A stretch of DNA of 64,000 nucleotides from Devosia sp. FJ2-5-3. Its GTDB lineage: Bacteria; Pseudomonadota; Alphaproteobacteria; Rhizobiales; Devosiaceae. The position numbers and the translations under genes were made by a program. The DNA lies in NCBI RefSeq assembly GCF_029201545.1, contig NZ_CP104007.1, positions 3,320,501 to 3,384,500 on the forward strand, written 5' to 3'. This document shows positions 53,371 to 63,382 of this stretch, piece after piece (position 1 is the first letter of the stretch; each line of letters opens with the position of its first letter). A model generated the notes under the pieces. The model searched no databases, was not told the origin of the DNA, and worked only from the letters and a program-made list of their open reading frames with translations.

Positions 53371-54633
53371 TCAGCGCCGAAGCCTCTCGCCGATGCTCTC
53401 GACATCGGCCAGGCCGCTGATCGGCCCAATACCCGCAAGAGTGGGCGTGCCGGACGTAAAAATCTGCTCGGCAACTTCGCGAACGCGCTGGGCCGTGATC
53501 CGGTTGATCCGCTCAACCGTCTCCTGCATCGGAATGGTGCGACCCCAGAGGATCTGTTGGCGCGCCAATTGCCCGGCGCGAGCCGAGGGGCTTTCGAGCG
53601 ACATCAACAGGCCAGCGCGAATCTGATTGCGCACACGGACCACTTCCTCTTCGGAAATGGTTTGTGCGGCACGGCGCAGTTCGTCGATGACAACCGGAAT
53701 CAGTTCGGGGACCTCATCCTCCCCGGTGGCCGCCGCAACGCCGAACACCCCGCTATCGGCGAAGGCCCAGTGGAACGAATAGACCGAATAGCAGAGGCCG
53801 CGCTTCTCACGCACTTCCTGGAAGAGACGCGAACTCATGCCGCCGCCCAGAACGGATGCGAGGACCTGAGCGGCATAAAAACCGTCGGAATTATAGGCCC
53901 GACCCTCAAAACCAAGCACGATATGGGCCTGCTCGTGGTCGGAAACGAGACGTTCCTGGCCGCCCCTATATTCCGCGCGCTGTGGCGCCGGCGCGCCGTT
54001 CGGCGCCAGATCTGCAAAGCGTTCCCGCGCCACTTCCACGAGACCATCGTGGTCCACATTGCCCGCCGCTGCGAGGACCATGTGGTCACCCACATAGTTC
54101 CGACGCATATATTTGCGGACCATTTCGGGAGAGAAGTCCCGGACCGAGTCGACTGTACCCAGAATCGTGCGTCCAATCGGCTGCGAGGGAAACGCGGCTT
54201 CCTGGAAGAGATCGAAGACATGGTCATCGGGATTGTCGCGCGCCGCGCCGATTTCCTGGACGATAACCTGCTTTTCGCGGGTCATCTCGTCCTCATCGAA
54301 GGTAGAATTCTGGAGGATATCGGCAAGGATATCGGCAGCAAGCACCACGTCGTCCTTGAGGACGCGCGCGAAATAGCCGGTATGCTCAATCGACGTCGCG
54401 GCGTTCAGGTCCCCACCGACATTCTCGATCGACTCGGCGATCTCCAAGGCGTTGCGAGACTTGGTGCCCTTAAAGGCCATGTGCTCGAGGAGGTGGGAAA
54501 GGCCGTGCTCGGCCTTTCGCTCGGACCGCGCGCCTGCCTTTACCCACACGCCAAGCGAGGCGCTTTCGAGATGGGGCATGTCGTCGGTCAGCACAACCAT
54601 GCCGTTGTCGAGGGTCGTCGATTGTACGCTCAC
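53371..54633 (-). CDS. M16 zinc peptidase (processing-peptidase-like)
   Basis: The GTG start at 54633, after CAGGAGA, gives MSVQSTTLDNGMVVLTDDMPH, the expected N-terminus, and 420 residues. The inverted zinc motif HLLEH is at 47-51 in EHGLSHLLEHMAFKGT. SIEHTGYFARVLKDDV and VQEIGAARDNPDDHVFD follow, and the C-terminal half contains GLCYSVYSFHWAFADSG. Bacterial relatives resemble the mitochondrial processing peptidase beta subunit. The gene follows thrC on the same strand, as is common in this order. Confidence 0.95.
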   Translation of the reverse strand: MSVQSTTLDNGMVVLTDDMPHLESASLGVWVKAGARSERKAEHGLSHLLEHMAFKGTKSRNALEIAESIENVGGDLNAATSIEHTGYFARVLKDDVVLAADILADILQNSTFDEDEMTREKQVIVQEIGAARDNPDDHVFDLFQEAAFPSQPIGRTILGTVDSVRDFSPEMVRKYMRRNYVGDHMVLAAAGNVDHDGLVEVARERFADLAPNGAPAPQRAEYRGGQERLVSDHEQAHIVLGFEGRAYNSDGFYAAQVLASVLGGGMSSRLFQEVREKRGLCYSVYSFHWAFADSGVFGVAAATGEDEVPELIPVVIDELRRAAQTISEEEVVRVRNQIRAGLLMSLESPSARAGQLARQQILWGRTIPMQETVERINRITAQRVREVAEQIFTSGTPTLAGIGPISGLADVESIGERLRR

Positions 54634-54686
54634 ACTCGTTCTCCTGAGCCAACGGTACGAAGCACCGTCACTCCCATAAAGTGGTT

Positions 54687-56081
54687 TCAGGCCGCGCGCG
54701 TGCGCGACGAGATGAAGTCTTCCAGCGCCCTCTGATCGTTGGGCAATACGTCCAGCCGCTCCGGCCGTTGATAAAGATCGCCGAGCCAATCAGGCAAGGC
54801 AGGATTTGTTCCTGCGGCAGCGGACACTGCTGCCGGGAATTTGGCAGGATGGGCGGTCGCCAGCGAGATCATCGGCGTCCCCGCCTTGATCTCGTGACGC
54901 GCAACCCCAACGCCAACCGCAGTGTGCGGATCGAGCAGATAACCAGCTTGGCGCCAAGTCTGCAAAATGGTGGCGCTGGTCTGGGCCTCGTCGGTCGTGC
55001 CCGCCGAGAATTCGCGCCGTATGGCAGCGATGGATTGCTCGGGAAGCTCAAAGCCGCGCGACTGCTTCAAGGCGGCCATCATCCGGCTCACGGCAGTGGC
55101 ATCCCGACCCACCGATTCAAACAACAGACGTTCGAAATTGGAGGATATCTCGATGTCCATCGACGGGCTGATCGTAGGCGAAACACCCGACATTTCGTAA
55201 CGGCCCGTATCCATCGTCCGCCGCAGGATATCGTTGGCATTGGTGGCGATCACCAGCTTTTCGATCGGCAGGCCCATGCGCTTGGCGCAGTAACCGGCAA
55301 AAACGTCGCCAAAATTGCCGGTGGGCACGGTAAAGCTTACCGGCCGATGCGGAGCGCCAAGGGACACTGCGGAGGTGAAATAGTAGACGATCTGGGCGAC
55401 GATACGGCCCCAATTGATGGAGTTCACCCCGGAGAGGCGAACACGGTCGCGGAAGGCGTGATGATTGAACATCGCCTTCACGGCATCCTGGCAGTCGTCG
55501 AAGGTCCCTTCGACGGCAATGTTATGCACATTGGTGTCGAGCACTGTGGTCATCTGCCGACGTTGCACTTCGGAGGTGCGGCCCTGCGGATGGAGGATGA
55601 AGATGTCAGTCGTATCACGGCCGCGGAAGGCCTCGATTGCAGCCGAGCCGGTATCACCCGAGGTAGCCCCGACAATTGTCGCCTTTAGGCCGCGCTCGGT
55701 CAGGATGTGGTCCATGATGCGGCTGAGGAACTGCATGGCGACGTCTTTGAACGCCAGTGTCGGCCCATGGAAGAGCTCGAGCACGAAATGGCCCGGCTCA
55801 AGCTCGATCAGCGGCGCAACGGACGGGTGGCGAAACGAAGCGTATGCGCCGTCGACGATCTTGCGCAGCGCCGGTGGGGGAATCTCATCGCCCGTAAAGC
55901 GCGAGATGATGTCGTAAGCGACTTCCGCGTAGGGCCGACCGGCAAAGGCGGCAATTTCATCAGAGGTGAACTGCGGCCAGGACGCGGGAACGTAGAGTCC
56001 GCCATCAGAAGCAAGACCGGCCAAAACTGCGTCGGAGAAGCCTAGCGCTGGCGCTTGGCCGCGCGTTGAAACAAACTGCAT
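54687..56081 (-). CDS. thrC: Threonine synthase
   Basis: ThrC converts O-phosphohomoserine to threonine with PLP. The 464-residue protein begins MQFVSTRGQAPALGFSDAV, and the PLP Lys112 lies in FHGPTLAFKDVAMQFLSR. GATSGDTGSAAIEAFRG and PTGNFGDVFAGYCAKRMGLP are typical. It lies between surf1 and the M16 peptidase on the same strand. Confidence 0.96.
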   Translation of the reverse strand: MQFVSTRGQAPALGFSDAVLAGLASDGGLYVPASWPQFTSDEIAAFAGRPYAEVAYDIISRFTGDEIPPPALRKIVDGAYASFRHPSVAPLIELEPGHFVLELFHGPTLAFKDVAMQFLSRIMDHILTERGLKATIVGATSGDTGSAAIEAFRGRDTTDIFILHPQGRTSEVQRRQMTTVLDTNVHNIAVEGTFDDCQDAVKAMFNHHAFRDRVRLSGVNSINWGRIVAQIVYYFTSAVSLGAPHRPVSFTVPTGNFGDVFAGYCAKRMGLPIEKLVIATNANDILRRTMDTGRYEMSGVSPTISPSMDIEISSNFERLLFESVGRDATAVSRMMAALKQSRGFELPEQSIAAIRREFSAGTTDEAQTSATILQTWRQAGYLLDPHTAVGVGVARHEIKAGTPMISLATAHPAKFPAAVSAAAGTNPALPDWLGDLYQRPERLDVLPNDQRALEDFISSRTRAA

Positions 56082-56154
56082 CGGGTGGAGGAGCCCTCTT
56101 GGAATTGTCGCAACCTAGTCAAAGCACGGAAAAGCCGCAAGCTTCCGCATGCTT

Positions 56155-56922
56155 TCACTTTGCCAGTGGCCGCCGCTGGCGCCAGAGCCAAAAGCCGACC
56201 ATGACCACGGCCACGATGGAAAAACCGTACCACGTCAGTGCGTAGCCGAAGTGATTATTGGGGAAGCTGATGACCGTCTCGCCAGCTTGGGGGAGATCGC
56301 CGGGTGCCCCTGCCGGCAAATCGACATAGAAGGGCGCGATCGGAGCAAGGTTCGGATCGACCATCTTGGCAAGGCGCGCTGGATCACGCACCCACTCGAT
56401 CCGATCCGACATATTTGGCTCGGGCGTCATCATGCCCGCCGCCTCGGCCGTACGGAACAGGCCGGTTATCGTCACGGTGCCAGGATCCTCGCCATGGAGG
56501 TCTCCCAGTGCGGCGGCCTCCTGGAGTTGCGTAGGCACAAATCCGCGATTGACGAAAACCGTGCCACCCTGCTCGAGCTCGAACGGGGTGACAACCCAAT
56601 AGCCGGGACCACCATATTGGCCGTTGGCATTGGACAGGCTGGTAAAGACCGTGACGGTCTGGGTGTAGCGATAGGCGCCGGTCAGGGAAACGGGCTGGAA
56701 AACCAGCTGCTCGTAATCGAGGGCTGACCATTCTTCCGCAGTCGGAACCGGGATCGCCGGAGCGGTCAACCGTGCATCGACGGCCGCCACGAGCGCATCC
56801 TTTTCAGCGAGGCGCTGCATCTGCCAGGAGCCGAGGAAGGCACACACGGCCGCGAGGATCAGCATCAGCACCGCAAAGAGCCAATCGGTCCAGCGCAGCG
56901 AGCGGGTGGTAGTCGCGGTCAT
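56155..56922 (-). CDS. SURF1 family cytochrome oxidase assembly protein
   Basis: SURF1 helps insert heme a into COX1. The 255 residues have the two expected membrane helices: WLFAVLMLILAAVCAFLGSWQMQRLAEKD near the N-terminus and YALTWYGFSIVAVVMVGFWLWRQRR at the end. The periplasmic part contains GYWVVTPFELEQGGTVFVNRGFVP and PFYVDLPAG. Its start overlaps the DUF983 stop (ATGA). Confidence 0.95.
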   Translation of the reverse strand: MTATTTRSLRWTDWLFAVLMLILAAVCAFLGSWQMQRLAEKDALVAAVDARLTAPAIPVPTAEEWSALDYEQLVFQPVSLTGAYRYTQTVTVFTSLSNANGQYGGPGYWVVTPFELEQGGTVFVNRGFVPTQLQEAAALGDLHGEDPGTVTITGLFRTAEAAGMMTPEPNMSDRIEWVRDPARLAKMVDPNLAPIAPFYVDLPAGAPGDLPQAGETVISFPNNHFGYALTWYGFSIVAVVMVGFWLWRQRRPLAK

Positions 56923-57272
56923 TGGTGTCCCTCATGGGCATCATTGCTGAATTGGAGATTGACCAGGACGCCCTTGAACGGGGGCAGGAGCGCCAGGCAG
57001 AGGAGGAGCGTGACCGGTATCCAGACCAGGAGGTGCACCCACGGGGCCATGGGGATGACCGAGCCAACAGCCAAGGCGAGAATGATGACCAGGGGCGCGA
57101 CGAGGAAAATCACGAATACGGCTGGTCCGTCGCCACTGTCGGCGAAGGCATAGTCGAGACCGCAGCGGGCGCAATTCGGCGCAAGCTTGAGGTAGCTCGA
57201 GAACAGTGACCCCTTGGCGCAGCGCGGGCAACGGCAAAGAATGCCGGTCAGGATTGGGCTGGATGCCGCCAT
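56919..57272 (-). CDS. DUF983 membrane protein
   Basis: A 117-residue protein with two Cys pairs near the N-terminus (CRCPRCAKGSLFSSYLKLAPNCARCGLDY) that look like a zinc ribbon, then two helices (FVIFLVAPLVIILALAVGS and VHLLVWIPVTLLLCLALLPP). DUF983 proteins are usually linked to cytochrome oxidase genes. TTGGAGG precedes the ATG at 57272. It overlaps surf1 by ATGA and follows ctaE. Confidence 0.88.
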   Translation of the reverse strand: MAASSPILTGILCRCPRCAKGSLFSSYLKLAPNCARCGLDYAFADSGDGPAVFVIFLVAPLVIILALAVGSVIPMAPWVHLLVWIPVTLLLCLALLPPFKGVLVNLQFSNDAHEGHQ

Positions 57273-57291
57273 GAGCGCCTCCAATGAGAAA

Positions 57292-57317
57292 GGGGGCGCA
57301 GCAGATGCTGCGCCCCC
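57292..57317 (-). promoter_or_regulatory. Perfect 12-base hairpin between ctaE and DUF983
   Basis: GGGGGCGCAGCA and TGCTGCGCCCCC surround only two bases, GA. On the minus-strand transcript it is followed by TTTCTC, so it may be a weak terminator or an attenuator that lowers expression of the downstream genes relative to the oxidase subunits. Confidence 0.55.
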
Positions 57318-57337
57318 GAAAGATCCCCTGCTCGGGG

Positions 57338-58174
57338 CTAGTGGTTGAGCGCTACGCCCCAGCTGCCCCACACATAGATGGAAGCGAACAGGAAGAGCCA
57401 GACAACGTCCACGAAGTGCCAGTACCAGGCTGCAAATTCGAAGCCGAGGTGACGCTCGGGGGTGAAGTGACCAGCCTGCGCACGGAACAGGCACACGGCC
57501 AGGAAGATCGTGCCGACCAGAACGTGGAAGCCATGCAGACCCGTCGCCATGACAAAGGTCGCGCCATACATGTTGCCGGTAAAGGAGAAGCCGGCATGGC
57601 TGTATTCCAGCGCCTGAACAAAGGAGAAGAGAACGCCCAGAGCGACGGTCAGGGCCAGGCCCCAACGCAGACCCTGGCGGTCATTTTCCAGAAGGGCGTG
57701 ATGCGCCCAGGTCACGGTCGTACCGGAGGTCAACAGAATGAGGGTGTTGAACAGCGGCAGGTGGAACGGATCGAACACTTCGACCCCGGCAGGAGGCCAA
57801 TGACCGCCCGTGGCGGCAACGCGCGCATATTGCTCGACGTCGTCGAGACGGAAGAAGCCGTCGAAATAGGCCCAGAAGAAGGCTGCGAACAGCATCACTT
57901 CCGAGGCAATGAAGAGGATCATGCCGTATCGATGGTGCATCTGCACCACGGGGGTGTGATCAACGCCATTATTGGCTTCCTTGATCACATCGGACCACCA
58001 GCCGTAGAAGGAATAGAGCACACCGGCGAAGCCGATGGCGAAGATCCACGGGGTCCAGTCGCGCATCCAGAAAACGACGCCGACCATCATCACGAGGACA
58101 GCGGCCGACATCACAACGGGCCACGGGCTCGGCTCTACCATGTGGTAGTCATGGTTCTTTTCAATCGCGGCCAT
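57338..58174 (-). CDS. ctaE: Cytochrome c oxidase subunit III
   Basis: COX3 of the aa3 oxidase, 278 residues and seven helices. It begins HDYHMVEPSPWPVVMSA and contains MHHRYGMILFIASEVMLFAAFFWAYF, then VTWAHHALLENDRQG and the final HFVDVVWLFLFASIYVWG. It starts three bases after the ctaG stop, so it is part of the cta operon. Confidence 0.97.
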   Translation of the reverse strand: MAAIEKNHDYHMVEPSPWPVVMSAAVLVMMVGVVFWMRDWTPWIFAIGFAGVLYSFYGWWSDVIKEANNGVDHTPVVQMHHRYGMILFIASEVMLFAAFFWAYFDGFFRLDDVEQYARVAATGGHWPPAGVEVFDPFHLPLFNTLILLTSGTTVTWAHHALLENDRQGLRWGLALTVALGVLFSFVQALEYSHAGFSFTGNMYGATFVMATGLHGFHVLVGTIFLAVCLFRAQAGHFTPERHLGFEFAAWYWHFVDVVWLFLFASIYVWGSWGVALNH

Positions 58175-58176
58175 GT

Positions 58177-58731
58177 TCAGCTTCCCTCATTCTCTGAAGC
58201 GTAGAAGGTATAAGAGAGAGTAATCTCTTTGATCGTGTTGAGTTCGGGGTTGTCGTCCAGATCCGGATCGACAAAGAAGACGATCGGCATTTCGACCGTT
58301 TCCCCAGGCTGGAGTGTCTGCTCGGTGAAGCAAAAGCACTCGATCTTGTTGAAGTAGATACCAGCCTTGTCCGGAGAGACGTTGAAGATCGCCTGACCGG
58401 TCACTGGCTTGTCGGATGTGTTGGTCGCGAGGTAGTGCACCGTGTCGACCTGACCGATGCGATCGGTGATCGGCGCAGCGGCCTTGACTGTCCAGGGAAG
58501 CGCATTTTCGACGTTGACGTCGAAGCGCACTTTCATCTCGCGTGCAATGACGCCCTTAGGATTGGCATCGGCGACCTGAGTGGTCCCGCCATAGCCGGTC
58601 ACCTGGCAAAACAGCTGGTAGAGCGGAACAGCCGCAAAGGCGAGGCCAACCATGCCGGCAGCAAGGCCGAGCAGGACCAGGCCTGTCTTCTCGTTGCGTC
58701 GGGGCTGCGGCTGAAGGATTTCAGTGCTCAT
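58177..58731 (-). CDS. ctaG: Cytochrome c oxidase assembly protein CtaG (Cox11)
   Basis: This periplasm-facing copper chaperone delivers copper to the CuB site of COX1. The 184 residues have one N-terminal helix (GLVLLGLAAGMVGLAFAAVPLYQLFCQVTGYGG) and the copper-binding C-x-C in IECFCFTEQTL. MPIVFFVDPDLDDNPE follows. Its ATG overlaps the coxF stop by one base. Confidence 0.96.
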   Translation of the reverse strand: MSTEILQPQPRRNEKTGLVLLGLAAGMVGLAFAAVPLYQLFCQVTGYGGTTQVADANPKGVIAREMKVRFDVNVENALPWTVKAAAPITDRIGQVDTVHYLATNTSDKPVTGQAIFNVSPDKAGIYFNKIECFCFTEQTLQPGETVEMPIVFFVDPDLDDNPELNTIKEITLSYTFYASENEGS

Positions 58732-58907
58732 TACAGCATCCGGTCGAACAGCGCCGGGCCCATCTTGACCAGGGTCAGCACGTAGAAGGTAACGGCAAAG
58801 AGCAGCAGGGCCGCAGCCAGGGCGATCGAACGGGCGCGACGGCGGGACGGACTAGGCGCCACCGGTGAGGGGTTCCCTGCGGGCAATTGATCGGTATGGC
58901 TGGCCAT
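58731..58907 (-). CDS. Small CoxF-like single-pass membrane protein
   Basis: A 58-residue gene fills the gap between ctaB and ctaG: ATG 58907, TAA at 58731, whose last base is the first base of the ctaG ATG. The product has a Pro/Arg-rich start (SPSRRRARS), one helix (IALAAALLLFAVTFYVLTLV) and the end KMGPALFDRML. Its size and place match the small CoxF-type proteins found between ctaB and ctaG in alphaproteobacteria. The function is unknown. Confidence 0.83.
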   Translation of the reverse strand: MASHTDQLPAGNPSPVAPSPSRRRARSIALAAALLLFAVTFYVLTLVKMGPALFDRML

Positions 58908-58908
58908 C

Positions 58909-59853
58909 TCACAACACTCCTAGGCTGATGACGACGTGGTCTGCGAGCAAGGCCATGAAAAGCACGAAGAGATAGCTCAGCGAATAGGTGAAGAGCTTGC
59001 GTGCAGCCTTGCGCATATCGACCCCGTCCGGCGCACGCAGAAGGCGCAACGCGAGGAAAATGAAACCCACTCCCGTGGCAGCGGCAACAGCGCCATACAT
59101 CAGGCTCGAGAAGCCCAGGATGACCGGCAGCAGCGAGCTCAGCGCCAACAGAACCGAATAGACAAAGATCTGACGCTTGGTCGAGGCGACGCCGGCAACA
59201 TTGGGCATCATCGGAATGCCAGCGGCGCCGTAGTCACCCTGCTTGTAGAGCGCCAGAGCCCAGAAATGGGGCGGCGTCCACAGGAAGATGATGAGGAAAA
59301 GCGCAAAGCTGTCGAGCGTGATCGATCCAGTGACCGCCGCCCAGCCGACCATGGGCGGGAAGGCTCCAGCAGCGCCGCCGATAACGATGTTCTGGGGCGT
59401 CGATCGCTTCAGCCAGATCGTATAGACGACAGCGTAGAAGAAGATGGTGAAGGCCAGGAATGCTCCCGCGACCCAATTGGTCGCAAGACCGAGGAGAGCA
59501 ACGGAAAAGGCAGACAGGATCAGGCCAAATGCCAGGGCTTCGCCCTTGGTAACGCGGCCGGCCGGAATGGGGCGGTTGATCGTTCGGCTCATGATCGCGT
59601 CAATATCGGCGTCGTACCACATATTGAGCGCGCCGGAGGCGCCGCCGCCGATGGCAATCGCCACGATGGCGATGAGCCCGATGATCGGATTGATTTCACC
59701 GGGAGCGATCAGCATGCCCACAAGGGCGCAGAAAACCACAAGCGACATGACGCGCGGCTTGAGGAGAACAAGGTAGTCGCCCACCCGTGCTTCGCCCGTC
59801 AGAGCGGGCGCATCCTTCATGCTGTCCATGTATGCCACTTGCGTTTCCTTCAT
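58909..59853 (-). CDS. ctaB: Protoheme IX farnesyltransferase
   Basis: CtaB makes heme O from heme B. The 314-residue protein has about nine helices. The prenyl-binding motif is [19 protein letters not shown], and the second site lies near [19 protein letters not shown]. The first 26 residues ([17 protein letters not shown]) are hydrophilic; an internal Met at 59829 or 59820 may be the real start, as no good ribosome site precedes 59853. It is in the cta operon between ctaD and coxF. Confidence 0.95.
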   Translation of the reverse strand: MKETQVAYMDSMKDAPALTGEARVGDYLVLLKPRVMSLVVFCALVGMLIAPGEINPIIGLIAIVAIAIGGGASGALNMWYDADIDAIMSRTINRPIPAGRVTKGEALAFGLILSAFSVALLGLATNWVAGAFLAFTIFFYAVVYTIWLKRSTPQNIVIGGAAGAFPPMVGWAAVTGSITLDSFALFLIIFLWTPPHFWALALYKQGDYGAAGIPMMPNVAGVASTKRQIFVYSVLLALSSLLPVILGFSSLMYGAVAAATGVGFIFLALRLLRAPDGVDMRKAARKLFTYSLSYLFVLFMALLADHVVISLGVL

Positions 59854-59904
59854 GTTGCGGACCGCACAGGGCGCGCTCCGCGGAGAGTGTATAAGTCCGG
59901 CCGC

Positions 59905-61599
59905 TTAGTGCGCCTTGGAGGAGTCGATCTGCGGCAGGGTCGAGAACTGGTGGAACGGCGGAGGCGAGCTCAGCGTCCATTCCAGGGTCGTCGCACCGTC
60001 GCCCCACGGATTGTCGCCGGCCGGGCGCTTCTTACGGCTGGCTTCCCAGGTGGCGTAGAAGAAGATGATCATTGCCACGAAGGTCACGTAGTAGCCGATG
60101 GAAGAAACACGGTTCCACAGGGTGAAGGCATCCGGGTAGTCGATATAGCGACGCGGCATGCCGGCGAGGCCGAGGAAGTGCTGCGGGAAGAAGATCAGGT
60201 TCACGCCGACGAACATGGTCCAGAAGTGCAGCTTGCCCAGGAACTCGGAGTACATGTAGCCGAACATCTTGGGGTACCAGTAGTACCAGCCAGCAAAGAT
60301 CGAGAACACGGCACCAAGCGAGAGCACGTAGTGGAAGTGCGCGACCACATAATAGGTGTCGTGCAGCATGCGGTCTGCACCAGCATTGGCCAGCACCACA
60401 CCCGTCACACCGCCAACGGTGAACAGGAAGATGAAGCCGATAGCCCAGAGCATCGGAGTGCGGAAGGTGATCGAGCCACCCCACATCGTGGCAATCCACG
60501 AGAAGATCTTCACGCCTGTCGGCACGGCGATAACCATGGTCGCTGCAGCGAAGTAGCGCTGAACGTCGAGGCTGAGGCCCGTGGTGTACATGTGGTGGGC
60601 CCACACGACGAACCCGACGAAGCCGATGGCAACCATGGCGTAGGCCATGGCCATGTAACCGAAGACCGGCTTGCGGCTGAACGTTGCCACGATGTGGCTG
60701 ACGATGCCGAAGCCCGGCAGGATCATGATGTACACTTCGGGGTGACCGAAGAACCAGAACAGGTGCTGGTAGAGGATCGGGTCGCCGCCACCTTCTGGGG
60801 AGAAGAAGCTCGTGCCGAAGTTACGGTCGGTCAGCAGCATGGTGATCGCGCCAGCCAGAACTGGCAAGGCGAGCAGCAGCAGGAAACCGGTGACGAGGAC
60901 GGACCATGCGAACAGCGGCATCTTGTGGATGGTCATGCCAGGCGCGCGCATGTTGAGGATGGTGGTGATCAAATTGATCGCGCCGAGAATGGAGCTGACG
61001 CCTGCAACATGCAGAGCCAGGATCGCGAAATCCAACGCCGGGCCGGGGTGACCGGAGGTCGAGAGCGGCGGATAGACGGTCCAGCCGCCACCGAAGCCGG
61101 TGGTGCCCGGAGCGCCTTCGAAGAACAGGCTGAGCAGCAGCAGGATGAACGCCGCCGGCAGCAGCCAGAACGCGATATTGTTGATACGCGGGAACGCAGT
61201 ATCAGGCGCGCCAACCATGAGCGGGGCAAAATAGTTGGCAAAGCCGCCCATCGTGGCCGGCATGACCATGAAGAACACCATGATCAGCGCGTGTGCCGTG
61301 GTGAACACGTTGAACATCTGCTTGCCGGCATCGATGGCTTCGCCGCCGCTGACACCATACACCATGGCCGCCAGGCCGTGGAAAATCTGGATACCGGGCT
61401 CCTGGAGCTCCAGGCGCATCACGCCCGACAGAAGGCCGCCAACGATACCCGCCACGATCGCGAACACCAGGTACATGATACCGATGTCTTTGTGGTTGGT
61501 CGAAAACAGCCAGCGACGCCAGCCGGTGGGCGTGTGGTGGTCGTGTGCGGCGTGATCATGCCCAGTGGCATGGGCCTCGAGGTGAGCTGTATTGGCCAT
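59905..61599 (-). CDS. ctaD: Cytochrome c oxidase subunit I
   Basis: COX1, 564 residues, 12 helices, is the heme-copper core of the aa3 oxidase. The heme a ligand is in [17 protein letters not shown]. The CuB-tyrosine motif is [37 protein letters not shown] carries the heme a3/heme a His pair. AGGGGA precedes the ATG. ctaC lies 24 bases upstream. The K- and D-channel residues appear normal. Confidence 0.98.
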   Translation of the reverse strand: MANTAHLEAHATGHDHAAHDHHTPTGWRRWLFSTNHKDIGIMYLVFAIVAGIVGGLLSGVMRLELQEPGIQIFHGLAAMVYGVSGGEAIDAGKQMFNVFTTAHALIMVFFMVMPATMGGFANYFAPLMVGAPDTAFPRINNIAFWLLPAAFILLLLSLFFEGAPGTTGFGGGWTVYPPLSTSGHPGPALDFAILALHVAGVSSILGAINLITTILNMRAPGMTIHKMPLFAWSVLVTGFLLLLALPVLAGAITMLLTDRNFGTSFFSPEGGGDPILYQHLFWFFGHPEVYIMILPGFGIVSHIVATFSRKPVFGYMAMAYAMVAIGFVGFVVWAHHMYTTGLSLDVQRYFAAATMVIAVPTGVKIFSWIATMWGGSITFRTPMLWAIGFIFLFTVGGVTGVVLANAGADRMLHDTYYVVAHFHYVLSLGAVFSIFAGWYYWYPKMFGYMYSEFLGKLHFWTMFVGVNLIFFPQHFLGLAGMPRRYIDYPDAFTLWNRVSSIGYYVTFVAMIIFFYATWEASRKKRPAGDNPWGDGATTLEWTLSSPPPFHQFSTLPQIDSSKAH

Positions 61600-61623
61600 T
61601 AGTTTTTCCCCTGACCCTATGAC

Positions 61624-62544
61624 TTACTGGACCGCCGCCAGTGTCGTGACTGCGCTGGCGTAGTCACGGCTTTCCTGGAAGGCCGTCATGAAAGTTTCGT
61701 ATTCTTCGGCGGTCACAACGCGAACGGCGATGGGCATGTAAGCATGGTCCTTTCCGCACAGTTCGGAGCACTGGCCATAGAACATGCCGGTCTCGCGCGA
61801 ATTGAACCAAGTCTCATTGAGACGGCCCGGAACGGCGTCAACCTTGATGCCGAACGACGGCACCGCGAACGCATGGATCACACCCGATGGGCTGGCAGTG
61901 ATCTGGAGGCGAACGGTGGTGTTCACGGGAACGACGAGTTCGTTGTTCACGGCGAGAAGGCGCGGCTGATTGGGCTTGAGCGCCGCAATTTCCTCGTCGC
62001 TGAGGATGTTGCTGTCGAAATAGACACCTTCATCGACATATTCATACGTCCAATACCACTGCTCACCGGAGACCTTGACGGTCAGGGCAGCGGCCGGAAC
62101 CTCGACATCACCAAACGAGAAGATGTTGGCGCCGAGATATTTACGCTCGCCATCGGGCACGGTCATCTGGTCGGACAGCACGCCGAAGGACGGCACGGCA
62201 ATGATGATCAGGACAATGATCGGCAGTACGGTCCACACCACTTCGATGAGGGTGTTGTGCGTAAAGCGCGCAGGAACCGGGTTGGCCTTGGCGTTGAAGC
62301 GAACCACAACGATCACAAGAAGAACCAGGACCAGCAGGACGATGGCCGAAATGGCCCACATCAGCGGACCGTCATGGAACGCCACAATGGAGTCCATTAT
62401 CGGCGTAACCGATTCCTGCAAGTGAATCTGGCCCGGCGCTGGATGCCCCTTGCCCACTTCCTGGGCTGCAGCCATCGCTGGCGCCAGCGCCAGTGACGCC
62501 GCAAATACGGCTCCCAACTTCCTCATGATCTGACCGGTCACCAT
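61624..62544 (-). CDS. ctaC: Cytochrome c oxidase subunit II
   Basis: COX2 receives electrons from cytochrome c at the CuA centre. ATG 62544 after GGGGA gives 306 residues, with a signal peptide (LGAVFAASLALAPAMAAA) and two helices. WYWTYEYVDEG is the electron-entry aromatic patch. The CuA ligands are in GQCSELCGKDHAYMPI (C-x3-C-x3-H-x2-M), and HAFAVPSFGIKVDAVPGR holds the other His. It leads the cta operon. Confidence 0.97.
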   Translation of the reverse strand: MVTGQIMRKLGAVFAASLALAPAMAAAQEVGKGHPAPGQIHLQESVTPIMDSIVAFHDGPLMWAISAIVLLVLVLLVIVVVRFNAKANPVPARFTHNTLIEVVWTVLPIIVLIIIAVPSFGVLSDQMTVPDGERKYLGANIFSFGDVEVPAAALTVKVSGEQWYWTYEYVDEGVYFDSNILSDEEIAALKPNQPRLLAVNNELVVPVNTTVRLQITASPSGVIHAFAVPSFGIKVDAVPGRLNETWFNSRETGMFYGQCSELCGKDHAYMPIAVRVVTAEEYETFMTAFQESRDYASAVTTLAAVQ

Positions 62545-62865
62545 AAATCCCCTATCGACTTGTTCTGGCGGCATGCACCGAGAAGGAGAGGGGAACAATA
62601 GCGGCATAGCTAACGCCGCCCCGACTCAACCTCGGAGCGCAAAACTCATTCGGAGCTAAACCACATTGAAGTGCGGGAGTCTATTGCGGCGTAAAAGCGC
62701 GGCGCTGCGGCAAATTGCTGCCTTCGGGGGGGATTGCCTCATGCACGCCGTACTCATCGGGACAAAATAGAGTAGGCTGGGCTTGGTTGACAGGCCTAAA
62801 GCTCTGACTGAAACAAAACAATGCGCCTGAAGCGTGCCCGATTCGGCAGGAGAAATGACAGAGTG
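62545..62865. other. Divergent region between ctaC and the IalB-like gene
   Basis: These 321 bases have no gene I can support. A TTGACA lies at 62788-62793 facing the IalB-like gene, but no convincing -10 follows at the right distance. The ctaC side shows only a ribosome-binding site. An in-frame ATG at 62821 extends the IalB-like frame but lacks a ribosome site. Confidence 0.4.
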
Positions 62866-63369
62866 ATGGACATTGCTAAGCGGCTGGCTGGTGTTGGCGC
62901 GATTCTCACAGTTTTGATGACCGCATCTCCCGCCCTGGCTCAGGGCACGGTTCGAGCGGAATATGGCGACTGGCAGATGAGTTGCGACACCCCGCCCGGT
63001 GCGAGCTTCGAGCAGTGTGCGATCATCCAGAATGTCCTGGCCGAGGATCAGCCCAATGTGGGTCTTTCGGTGATCGTCCTGCGCACGGCAGACCGCGAGG
63101 CGCGCCTCCTGCGCGTGCTGGCGCCGCTCGGCGTCCTGTTGCCCAATGGGCTGGGCCTCAATGTGGATGGCACGGATATGGGCCGCGTCGCCTTCGTGCG
63201 CTGCCTGCCCAATGGCTGCATTGCCGAGGTCGAGCTCGACGATGACCTCATCAAGGTCCTCTCCGACGGCACTGACGCTATTTTCGTGGTGTTCAAGACC
63301 CCAGAAGAAGGCGTCGGCATTCCGGTTTCCCTGGACGGTTTTTCCGAGGGCTTTGCCGCCCTGCCCTGA
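62866..63369 (+). CDS. Invasion-associated locus B (IalB) family protein
   Basis: A secreted protein of 167 residues with signal peptide MDIAKRLAGVGAILTVLMTASPALAQ. The mature part has the IalB pattern: VRAEYGDWQMSCDTPPGASFEQCAIIQNV, then PLGVLLPNGLGLNVDG and FVRCLPNGCIAEVELDDDL, with four Cys likely paired. The function in non-pathogens is unknown. ATG 62866 puts the signal peptide at the N-terminus. A PilZ gene follows 13 bases after the stop. Confidence 0.88.
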   Translation: MDIAKRLAGVGAILTVLMTASPALAQGTVRAEYGDWQMSCDTPPGASFEQCAIIQNVLAEDQPNVGLSVIVLRTADREARLLRVLAPLGVLLPNGLGLNVDGTDMGRVAFVRCLPNGCIAEVELDDDLIKVLSDGTDAIFVVFKTPEEGVGIPVSLDGFSEGFAALP

Positions 63370-63382
63370 GGGAGTATCGACC

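Noticed and set aside
58936..61602. An 888-codon open frame on the plus strand through the cta genes
   Set aside because: It is the complement of ctaB and ctaD. Its translation is rich in His, Asp and Arg with no family pattern, while the minus strand encodes complete known proteins.
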